From Actinernus sp. WN-2022 (taxonomy: Eukaryota > Cnidaria > Anthozoa > Actiniaria > Actinernidae): a stretch of DNA of 64,000 nucleotides. The stretch lies in the NCBI GenBank assembly GCA_030867875.1, contig JAOWCC010000577.1, positions 85,665,740 to 85,729,739 of the forward strand. Reading direction: 5' to 3'. The position numbers were made by a program, and so were the translations under genes. Positions 55,027 to 64,000 of this stretch are shown in pieces; positions within the stretch are counted from its first letter, which is position 1; every line of letters begins with the position of its first letter. The notes beneath the pieces are model-generated. The model was not told where the DNA came from. It made no database searches and saw only the letters and a list, made by a program, of their open reading frames with translations.

Positions 55027-55217
55027 GAGATTTTTTCTCTTTCCCTCGAAGGAAGTGCACACATAGCACTACAGCATACCACTTTACATCACATTCTTTA
55101 CACTTACTAGTGCTACGCGGCAAACATGATTTCATATCATAACTACACTACATAATTATACATATATAATCGCCGTGACCCCATAAAACGCACCAATACC
55201 CACGATTGCTCTCATCT

Positions 55218-55291
55218 GACTTGATAGCTCAGTTGGTAGAGCGCCAGACATGCAACCTGGAGGTCGTTGGGTTCGAGTCCCACTTGGGTCA
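55218..55291 (+). tRNA. tRNA-like unit 3
   Basis: Identical to unit 2 over the 74 nt. Flanked on the left by an expanded AT stretch (CTACACTACATAATTATACA). Confidence 0.5.
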
Positions 55292-55480
55292 GATAATCTT
55301 TCTCTTTTCCTCGTAGGAAGTGCACACATAGCACTACAGCATACCACTTTACATCACATTCTTTACATTTCGAGAAGCTGTATACCACATGGTTTCAGCA
55401 AGAGTCGAAGAGGTGTGAAAACTTGACTTGGCCAAATAACCGGTAGTGTTCATTGTACTTTGGCAACACATTTGCTCGGC

Positions 55481-56166
55481 CAAGGGCACCCAACGAGTAC
55501 TTTTTGAAATTCGTTTGAAACCAGTTGTATGCAGCTCATCTAGCCATTTTAAGGCGCCTACTATGTCTTTTGACGTATTCTAGAAAGCTATTAGCTGTTC
55601 AGATTTTCTAGGTGGAAATCGCGTCAACCGAAAATACTATGGCAAAATATTCCCAGCCTACGAATTTGTTAGTAGTCTAGAACATACACAAGAATTTTCT
55701 AGCCCGGTACGAATTTCTTAGGGGTTCTTTTTTCCTTTAGGCAATTCTTTTAGGTGACCTCCATTTGCTAAAGGTTTATTCTTTCGGATTTTAGATGTCA
55801 GAATTTCTTAGAGAATGAAAATGTGTTCTCGAAAACTTTAGGTGGCCGCTTCACTAAATGATTTGTGATAATATGTGGGTTTTTTCCCCATTCCAACCAA
55901 TGTTTTTTTACAGATCGTTCTGACTCTATTGATCAGACGAAAACGTACGAATATTTTAGGGGAAAGCTCTTACTCTATTGATCAGACGAATACGCACAAA
56001 TATTTTAGGGGAACCTTTTAGTCTCCCTTTTCTTCTATAATTTTCTAGGGATTGAAATCAAATTTTCCAGCCAGTATTTCATAAAACAATTTTCTAGGGA
56101 CAATTTTTTCAAATCCAACTCTCCCGAACAGCTTTTTAACCGAAAACTTCGTTGGGTGCCCTTGTT
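55481..56166. mobile_element. MITE with CAAGGGCACCCAACGA ends, copy 2
   Basis: Same ends as 44134-44586 and the same first 180 bp; longer (686 bp) because of an extra central block with repeats of CTCTATTGATCAGACGAA and ATTTTAGGGGAA. No target duplication could be recognised. Confidence 0.75.
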
Positions 56167-57854
56167 GGTCCTCAGTTTAATCTACTCGTATCACTTCACT
56201 TATTTTTGCATCTCTTTTACCACTGATTATGTTAAGGAAGGGATTCACTCATGACATTTACATTAACAATCCTCTCCCCGATTAACAATCCTGTTATAGA
56301 GGGGTGATCATACAATGTATCGGAAGATAGATACGGTGCAGATACATGCCCTGCTCTTTTTTGTCTTGCAGAAAATGATTACCGTATTCACTCACGGATA
56401 AGCTGCACTCGCGGATAAGCCGCACCCCGAGTTTAGAAGCTTGATTCAGGAAAAAAAAGTTGTTTTGGAAGAATATCAAACGTACATGTACATTGTATAA
56501 ATTAACATTCATCGGACTTTCAAACTGGAGAAAACTTCAAAAGTTGTACCGTCCTGTAATTTCAACTCTGACATATATAAACTTCATGTCTACATACTTA
56601 GATATATGATTTATCTTTCCATAGTGTTTGTTTACCAAGATCTTTTCATTCGGGTCACTTTATAGATCAAATTTTACATGTCAACGAAGCCAACAACGCC
56701 GCTCATGTTTGTCCGTAGCTTAGTAACCAGGCATCTATTGGAAGAGAGAGAACTGGACACTAGAAGTTTTGTTTTCGCTGAACGAAGTCAAAACAACATG
56801 GAGTAGTTTGCTTTATCATCAGCTGTCTGTTGCTATCATGCCTAAAAGGATATCCGGAAGCCATCAATTGGAGAAAAACCTGTTCCATACTCAAAGAGAG
56901 GTGAAAGATCTGTTCGACAAATTTGCTGTTAAAGTGTAAAGCTGCAAAGAAACATTGTGCCATTTAGCGTGGTATTTATGCACCAGTCAAAGTAAACCTG
57001 TGAGTCCTGTGAGCCCCCCCACCCCCACCCCGGGATATAGGTGGGGATTGGTTCTGGATAGCTAGCAAAAAATAACTGGCCCCACCCCCTTGGGCAAAAA
57101 TGTGGCTTATACCCCATCCACATCAAAGCTTAAACATGTTGAAAAGCTGTTTAGTTAAACAAAGTTAAAAAATCTTCTGCCTACACCACAAGCTCCAGGG
57201 TGCTAAACCATATTTAAACTAACATTTCTCAACTAAAAAAATTAGTTCAAGGTAGTTAATTTGACCCTGTGCAACTAAACACATTTACGATAGAGGTGAG
57301 ATAATGAACCCAGTTTATTTAAACATGTTTAGTTGGTGTGAACGAATTTGCAATTGATCCTGATGCTGAAAATTATAAGTCAAATTGTGAAGTTTCGAAG
57401 ATATTTTCCATTTATTTTAAACATTTTTCCAACTTAAACGTATATGCTTTCTAACTGGATGGATGCGGATCCATGACCGGATGGATGCGGATAACATTGA
57501 TGGATGCAGATTGATTTGAATATGAAAGAGTTTATAGGCTATCAGTCAGTACAAGCTTATCATTGAAGTCGCGGCTGTAACAAGTTTGGCCAGGCTGAAG
57601 ATATTGTTCACAATATACCGGGGATTTCGTTAAATAGGGGTTCGTTATATCGGGATTCTTTATATATACCCAGAGATCTTTGCATTAAAAAAATGGTGCC
57701 ATCTTGGATAATTTTTGTGCAACTACCAATCCCCACTCATAGCACCACATACCACGGGAGGGGTTGACAAAACGTACAAATCCCCGACATAGTTGGGCCA
57801 AAAGTTATTGCCAAAAAGGTACTAAATCCCCACCAAAGCCCCACATATCCGGGG
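56167..57854. other. Gene C intron; no gene seen
   Basis: Holds CTCACGGATAAGC/CTCGCGGATAAGC near 56391, a GGATGGATGCGGAT repeat near 57455-57505, and C-rich blocks (57015-57040). No exon-like ORF. Confidence 0.4.
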
Positions 57855-58590
57855 GTATTATCTCGGTGTAAGAAATCCAAAGTTGTAGGGTTCTTGAAAG
57901 TACACACTTAGAATTTTTTAGAACGAAAATACTAACAAGTGTGCCACCCTCAACTATAATAGGTCTATACATAAAAAAATATTTAGCATTTGGGAAGAAT
58001 CGAAACAAACCCTAACCCTGATTTTAAACCAAACCCTAACTGTCACTAACCCTCAGTCACCACTATGCCCACAGGAAACCCAAGCTCTGTTTGAGTTTCA
58101 AATTATAAGGGTTTTTATGAGATTTTTAACGAGTATTTGGTTGTATCCATTAGGCCAGAAATACTGATCAGAAATAAAATCAATGAAAACTTACCTGAAG
58201 TCTTTATCTGTTCTTCTGTATGCAATTCGCTATTATCGCACTTCGGCCATCTTGGATTGAAAGCGAGGCTACCACCCGGGTTGTCGGTTACGTAGAGGTT
58301 ACTGTTGTTGGTCGCAAGTTTGGATGAAAAAGCTACTTCACCTCCACTTCTGTAATTCCAATTGTACAAATAATAGCCAGAAAAGAAGATCTAGGGATTC
58401 TTTTCACATATTTGCCTCCAATGAACAGCTCAGAAAGCGATGGAATTTGAAAATACGCGGATATGCCGGCCCACACTCCAGGCTTCGATAAATATCCAGA
58501 GTGAGTAAAAAAAAACAGCTGATTATAAATACTTCTTCGCTTAAATAAGTGTGACAAGTTCCCTCAGACTCACAGATAGCTCAAGTCCAT
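57855..58590. repeat. Left arm of a spaced inverted duplication
   Basis: Matches 60940-62325 in inverted orientation: CGGTGTAAGAAATCC, CAGGAAACCCAAGCTCTGTT, CTTACCTGAAGTCTTTATCT, CTTCGGCCATCTTGGATTGA, AGAAGATCTAGGGATTCTTT, TCGATAAATATCCAGAG. This arm lacks three insertions present in the right arm. Confidence 0.8.
58180..58369 (-). other. Exon-like frame with splice donor in the left arm
   Basis: Minus-strand frame NWNYRSGGEVAFSSKLATNN...AFNPRWPKCDNSELHTEEQ ends at ACTTCAG|GTAAGT, a strong donor. The right arm keeps the donor but not the frame. It could be a 5' exon captured in the repeat or chance; no downstream exon was found. Confidence 0.25.
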
Positions 58591-60939
58591 TTTCTACAGG
58601 TAAAATCAAGAGAGAGAAACCTCAAATATGCAGAATACCCTGCCACTTCAAATGATCACTTGAAAACCTGTGAAAAATCCTTCATAATTTATGGCTCGGT
58701 TCTTTTGGGTTGGAAATGGTAAGGGTTTTTGGAAAATTTTGGGGTATAGGTTTTTAGAAGGTTTGTATGAGGATTTCAGAAAATGCATTATTAAATTGTG
58801 TTATGGACCAATCAGATTTTACCTTCCATATCCTGGAAAGTGATGTAATATTTCATTTAAAAGGAATTCAGACAATACCTTTGGCATTGACCAATCACAG
58901 GAGTGTTCACTGGCGTGCCAATTCACTAAAATTATAACAATGGATTTGATTGGGCAGAAAAATAAAACAAACGTGCTGACGTATGCTTGCATACTGGAAA
59001 CTAATTAAGTGCTCGGGTAAGCAGACGTTACTTTTTCTTTGAATTTATGAGTGAAAAAAATACGTCTGCATAGCAGGCTAGTTGGAGTCTGGCAATATAC
59101 CAATTTAAAAAACAAACAATCTTGTGCTTAAGGGGAGCAGCCATACTAGCAATATACCATCCAGCTTTTGTATCACTATTAATATTATTTTTTAATCATG
59201 TAATTAAATTGTAATATATAAAATATGTTGTAATAATAATTTTTATTATCATGTTAATAAATACTGCCAGACCCTAACACTGTCTCGGTTGTCTGTTTTG
59301 GTATATTACAACATTTTGTACATTTATATACTTCTGCCATAATCATTGCATGCAACTATGATATTTTTCAGAACCTACATGTAGCTACATATGTAGCTGG
59401 ATGGTCATTTACATCCTTTTTATCAAATTATTATTATTAATATTATTTCTTTTCCAAGCCAAGCCACAGAAATTATGGAGCCTGGATAGCTTGATTTCAA
59501 TTTATTCGCAGATAGCGTATTTTTTTTTAACCTGTTTAATAAAATCGAATAGACCTAGCAGTCAGGTTACTGGTAAGTAAAATCAGTCTAAACTCCAAAA
59601 TATTATTATTATTATTATAAGTAATATTTTTAGCATGGCATAAGGGAAATTAGTTATCAAATTCCCCCCAAGAGCCAAGGGAGGATTTATGGCTGAGGGG
59701 AATTAGGGAGAATTTGCATAAATCCTCCCAAAGATCAAGGGGAAATTTAATCACCAGCTAATTTCTGAAATGTCATGCTATCACTTTCTAATACTATTAT
59801 CACTGACTAATGAAACTAATCTCAGAACTTTAGTTTTTCTTTGCCTAAACTAAATATACCATAGTTGAGTTTAGCCTCCTCCACATGCATCTCCTAATTA
59901 TAATTGGGGAAAAAAAAAGAGAAAAAAGATGTGAAACCGGCCTTCCTGTGGTAAGGAGGGACGAGCAAATATTAGAGTTGTTTTTTAAAACATTTTGTTA
60001 TTATGCTTGATTCAGCACCATTGATTGGACCCTGCATGGCTTCCCTTGGGGATAAGTGTGTTGTTTTTGTGAAGAATAAATAAAATGTCAAGTAAAATGT
60101 AAATTAAAATAAAATGTAATATGTGGCTCCTGGTGGCTGACTAAATACTCAAGGAGCATGCATGCATGCATGGAGTTTAATCATGTCATGTTTGTGGTTT
60201 TAAGTATAATTATCTCATGTATGGAAGAAGCATGTTTGACAAATGAAGAGAACTTTCTTAAGCCATAAAATAGGTAGGGTTGACAGGCATTGCAGCCTGC
60301 TAGGGACTAATTTTGATAATGACCTGCCATAACCCTTGTCAGCATGCATACCCTTCTAATTTTCATTCTTGCATGTCAACGAGGGAAAATTAGAACAAGT
60401 ATGCATGCTGATGAGAGAATTTAGAGTTTAAATGTCCCTGAACAAATCGACAAATAGCAGGAAGTGCCTGTTTCTATGTATAAGTTCCTAAAAAAAACAC
60501 TTCATTTCATACCAGAAATTTTAGTGATAAATATCATTTCATAACACCCATGACCATTCTAATAAAACCTCCCCAAATATTTCACTTTGATTCAGTACAA
60601 ATACATGATATATATTTTACACAAAATTTATTATTCACACATTTAAATTTTCGAACAGATGATCATGACACTTTTTCAAAATTAGTGCCAATTTATTATT
60701 AGTGGTGTGCAAAGTACACAAGTCTTATTCGTAAAATGAAAAATAACGATCAACGTCGGATCTAAAGGAAAATAGTGGCATGTACATGTACATGTGCATT
60801 AAGAATGATCAAAATATAATAATAATAGAGTGGACTGGCTCACAGGTGCACGTGTATAACAATAACTTAACATGTTCCTGATTCGCCCTGCTAGGTGAGG
60901 ATTCTCTCTTCTTATTTTACCAGTAGAGATCGCTGCCAG
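58591..60939. repeat. Spacer of the inverted duplication, with small MITEs
   Basis: A GCAGAATACCC family fragment lies at 58627-58800. A CAGACGTTACTTTTT...ACGTCTGCATAGCAGGCTA repeat (59023-59080) recurs at 62747-62812. A foldback lies at 59631-59782 (AGCATGGCATAAGGGAAATT with TAATTTCTGAAATGTCATGC). A hairpin lies at 60341-60412 (CAGCATGCATACCCTTCTAA / AGAACAAGTATGCATGCTG). No gene. Confidence 0.6.
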
Positions 60940-61740
60940 CTGTGAGTCTGAGGGAACCTGTCACACTTTAAACGAAGAAGAATTCATTATGTTTTTTTAC
61001 TCACTCTGCCTCTGGATATTTATCGAAGCCTGAACTGAAGTCTGAAGTGTGGGTCAACATCTCCGCGTATTTTCAAATTCCATCGCTTTCCGAGCTATTT
61101 ATTGGAATCAAATATGTGAAAAGAATCCCTAGATCTTCTTTTCTGGCTATTATTTGTACAATTGGAATTACAGAAGTGGCGATGAAGTAGCTTTTTCATC
61201 CAAACTTGAGACCAACAACGGAGCAAATAGTAATGCACCTATCAGCGGCTTCCCCAAGGGGTCGACCCCCGGGCTGACCAGGGGGATTGTAAAAAGACAG
61301 AAACAATCTTGATGATTTCCCCCAGGGGTAGGGGAATCATCCCTTTCAAAGTCCCCTGGTTAGGTCTTACACGACCTACATGACCTAAACACAACAAAGT
61401 TATAATATGCCTCATATGTAATGATTTCATTTAAATGCCAAACTTCAAGAATACTCGGCATCGAAATTATATGCTGGTCTCTCACGCTTTAACTCTTGTA
61501 TTAAAGAAGAAAAAAATATATCCGTGGTTAGTTTCATGACAAAAACAATTTGAACAAATCCCCCACCCCAATTTTCCAACCCTAAAACAAAGTTGAGAAT
61601 TTCCCCGACCCCAGGGGCAATGTTTGCATTCAATCCTCCTGTATTCCCCCACATATCTCCGTGGTTATGTCTCTGCGTAACTGACAACCTGGTAGCCTCG
61701 CTTTCAATCCAAGATGGCCGAAGTGTCATAATAGCGAATT

Positions 61741-61809
61741 TCAGCGAATTCTGTTGAAACTTTACCCGGTCGAGAGGTAGAGGAGTAAAATTTCAACAGA
61801 ATTCGCTGA
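61741..61809. mobile_element. 69-bp foldback insertion with AATT duplication
   Basis: Arms TCAGCGAATTCTGTTGAAA and complement with one mismatch, flanked by AATT at 61737-61740 and 61810-61813. The opposite arm reads AGCGAATTGCATAC without it. Confidence 0.75.
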
Positions 61810-61856
61810 AATTGCATACAGATCCCATTGAAGAACAGATAAAGACCAGGGTTTTC

Positions 61857-62022
61857 AATAGAAGCTGGCAGCCGGCGAATCTCGCCGGGTATTTTACATG
61901 AAATCGCCGCCTACTTTGATTGAAAAATTAGGGAAAACGTGATAATTGCGCCAATGGCGCTCGATGCTCGCCGCCTACTCTTCAAGTTTTGCCACTTACT
62001 GCAAATGTTATTGAAAACCCTG
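61857..62022. mobile_element. 166-bp MITE with CAGGGTTTTCAATA ends
   Basis: CAGGGTTTTCAATA and TATTGAAAACCCTG ends, flanked by AAAGAC at 61851-61856 and 62023-62028. The opposite arm has a single GATAAAGACTTCAGG at this point. The CAGGG ends are hAT-like, but the duplication is 6 bp. Confidence 0.8.
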
Positions 62023-62377
62023 AAAGACTTCAGGTAAGTTTTCATTGATTTTATTTCAGTATTTCTGGCCTAACCGATGCAACCAAATAGTCGTTAAAAA
62101 TCTCATACAAACTCTTATAATTTGAAACTCAAACAGAGCTTGGGTTTCCTGTGCTACGCCACGAGGGATTTCGCTGCCGATGACCGCTTTTTAGAACTTT
62201 TATCTTGCTTTTCTAATTAGCATACACTAATTATTATTATTGTATTGTATGTTTCTTAAACACGGCTGAAAATGATTTGCAATTCAAATATTTGGGTTTC
62301 TTACACCGTGAGGCGTGAAAGAACCCCTTTTAATTACTTCAAAATTCTTTTGAATGCATTAAAATAAAACGACTTAC

Positions 62378-62454
62378 CATAATTTCCACCGTATAACATT
62401 CTTTTGTCCATCGGACATATCCCATTTTGATCCAGTCGCCATATCGGATGCCAT
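62378..62454 (-). CDS. Gene C exon 1
   Basis: ATG at 62454 opens MASDMATGSKWDMSDGQKNV and continues IRWKL to the donor TTATG|GTAAGT, phase 2. 77 nt, like gene B exon 1. It joins exon 2 at 48835 across 13,542 bp. The middle of the exon (KWDMS) is its most diverged part. Confidence 0.7.
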
Positions 62455-62600
62455 ATCAGAAGTAATAAAACTATAAAACTACTCCGGCTGTTTAGATGTT
62501 AGACGAGCATTTTCAAAATGGATGCCGCGCGCGGCAAAACTCGTTCCCAAGGGTCTTTGCGTGTCGAATCAACCTCGCGCCCAGGGTCTTCTCGGTCATA
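62455..62600 (-). promoter_or_regulatory. Putative promoter/5' UTR block of gene C
   Basis: Keeps GCGCGGCATCCATTTTGAAA at 62511-62530 (minus strand), as upstream of genes A and B, but the more distal block differs. Function inferred from position and conservation. Confidence 0.45.
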
Positions 62601-63024
62601 TCTGGGCTTACACTCGGGCCACATGAGACTGAAGATGAAATACACTTTCATTTCACTTCCAAAGGGAAGAATTATTAGCTGAATTTAGCAGTCTTTAGGA
62701 GTGGCCGGTAGCGCTGTGACTTTCATTCTCTGCTCCCCTAGGATACGTCAGACGTTACTTTTTTCTTCGAATTTATGAGAGTGAAAAAATACGTCTGCAT
62801 ATCAGGCTACTAGGATATATGTAATTTAACATTTTTGTTTTTCTCGTAGTTGACCTTTTAATTTAAACACTACTTATTCATGTAACACACGTTTACAATT
62901 TAGTCTGCTGTTGTGTTATACTGCAGGTCCGAGTACTAATAGATGATTGTCGCAAATGTATGTTTATATTTGTACCATATTATAAGTTGTATCCTGTCCA
63001 TCCTGTTATGGAGCTATGTCAATT

Positions 63025-63163
63025 CAGGGCCGGCGGAAGCATTTTGGAAGTGGGGCGGCCGAGAAATTTTACATATTTTTAAAATGATTACGTCAGCTAA
63101 AATTTCAAACTTGGCCGAAAAAGTGGGGCGGCCGCCCCAGACGCCCCTGTTCCGCCGGCCTTG
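63025..63163. mobile_element. Short MITE with CAGGGCCGGCGGAA ends
   Basis: CAGGGCCGGCGGAA and TTCCGCCGGCCTTG ends; the inner pair GTGGGGCGGCCG occurs as a direct and partly mirrored repeat. CAATT on both sides (63020-63024, 63164-63168) is a likely target duplication. 139 bp. Confidence 0.65.
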
Positions 63164-63199
63164 CAATTTGTGTGCCTCTGTGTAACTTTATCTGCTGTT

Positions 63200-63992
63200 C
63201 TTGCTAAACATGATGAGCTATTACGAGACCATATTGGTATTTGTTCGATTGAAGATTATTAACTGAAATGCCTGTTGGATCTCTAATTAAAAGCTTTACA
63301 CTCATTCCCAAAACTTCAGTCTGCCCATAAAGAACTATAAAGGGAATTGTTGGAAGCCGTTTATTTCTCGAACCAAAACCTCGGCCGTGAGAGGTTTCTT
63401 GTTTGTTTACCTTGAGTTGAATATTGCTTGGCTCATCATAAATTATTCTGTGCTGGCGAGCGAAAGTGTTACTGCTAGCTCACAGTTCAGGAGTTCAGAT
63501 ATCTTCAGACTTCGATAGAGAATAGCAACCCATAACTGCTCAACCACAGTATATATATTTGCTAGTAAATCGCTATATTTCGCTATAAATCAGCTATTTT
63601 AGCTATAGTGGTGCAGTGATATGGAAGTAGCCTCCCTGTAGACTTTTTGCGGCAAGCTAGAACTCTAAGCAATTTTCGCTCTGCCTGCAGCAGTTACTTT
63701 TCTGACATCAATTAGATTATTAAGTAGAAGCACGGCACTCATGTAAAGCAGGTCCTTTTGTTGATGTTTGTAGTCATTTAGAGTTAATTATAAATTAGAA
63801 TTAAAGTTGAATATTTGTAATTTAATAGTTCTTACAATATTTTAATCGCTTATAGTCTGTATATAAGCTTATAGTCTAATTATTATTAGTATTTTTATTG
63901 TAGTTATCTTACGCCTGTTATTTTCATATGTAAAAATCCTGATGAGTTTACCGTGGGTAAATAAAGTTATTATTATTATTATTATTATTATT
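63200..63992 (+). mobile_element. Possible 3' end of a non-LTR element with (ATT)n tail
   Basis: The stretch ends GTGGGTAAATAAAG followed by TTATTATTATT... to 63992, like the tails at 13863 and 21470. No RT frame is visible in the preceding 700 bp, so it may be only a 3' UTR fragment or an ordinary transcript end. Confidence 0.35.
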
Positions 63993-64000
63993 CAGTATAC

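Larger units (their letters stand above)
54568..55367. repeat. Tandem array with tRNA-like units, 3 copies plus a partial
   Basis: Units start CATACCACTTTACATCACAT at 54568, 54824, 55075 and 55340, giving periods of 256, 251 and 265 bp. Each full unit contains GCTACGCGGCAAACATGATT, AATCGCCGTGACCCC and one tRNA-like sequence. The differences between units are mainly small indels in the AT stretch before AATCGCC. The array ends within the fourth unit, after TTCTTTACA. Confidence 0.9.
60940..62325. repeat. Right arm of the inverted duplication
   Basis: Inverted match to 57855-58590, longer because of insertions at about 61218-61668 (two blocks of C/G-rich sequence around CCCCAGGGG), 61741-61809 and 61857-62022. 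No intact ORF. Confidence 0.75.

Overview
The window looks like intron-rich, repeat-saturated DNA from an invertebrate metazoan, most likely an anthozoan cnidarian (stony coral or sea anemone type). The grounds are AT-rich spacers, spliced genes with GT-AG signals and AATAAA polyadenylation, many CR1/L2-type non-LTR retrotransposons with (ATT)n or (ATTC)n tails, one Gypsy remnant, and dozens of short foldback/MITE elements. There is nothing prokaryotic: no operons and no ribosome binding sites. The organism call is inference.

The main host content is a tandem family of three paralogous two-exon genes on the minus strand. Gene A is exon 1 at 11836-11900 and exon 2 at 6649-7549. Gene B is 40594-40670 and 25434-26322. 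Gene C is 62378-62454 and 47944-48835. Each exon 1 ends in the same phase-2 donor (TTATG|GTAAG) and each exon 2 starts after the same CACAG acceptor. The spliced frames stay open for 321, 321 and 322 codons. The introns (about 4.3, 14.3 and 13.5 kb) are filled with transposons. A fourth copy survives only as a 3' stub near 23.44 kb. I recognise no known domain; the proteins have a CHGC/CxxC cysteine pattern, a basic patch and a C-terminal coiled coil. The only other host-like coding piece is a plus-strand terminal exon at 4744-4854.

Layout. 0-5 kb: foldback elements (one with about 0.5-kb arms) and the terminal exon. 5.8-12 kb: gene A, with a palindromic MITE 7 bp past its stop and a piggyBac-like MITE in its intron. 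12.8-21.5 kb: three RT fragments, a near-complete minus-strand L2-like element inserted into one of them, and a broken multicopy gene (13978-15942). 22.3-25.1 kb: second copy of the palindromic MITE, gene stub, poly-C, tandem repeats and foldback families P and Q. 25.4-40.7 kb: gene B, whose intron holds a three-level nest (26855-31436) and a second RT element (about 33.5-37.1 kb). 41.3-43.7 kb: a 2.4-kb palindromic element with 9-bp target duplication and a tRNA-like unit in each arm. 44-47.3 kb: more MITEs. 47.9-62.5 kb: gene C, whose intron holds a 22-copy minisatellite, a decayed Gypsy element, a tandem array of three tRNA-like units and an inverted duplication (57.9-62.3 kb) carrying its own small insertions. 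62.5-64 kb: one MITE and an (ATT)n tail.

A useful property of the window is that many insertions can be read against an uninterrupted partner copy (a paralogous intron or the other arm of an inverted repeat), which gives empty sites and target duplications without any outside data.
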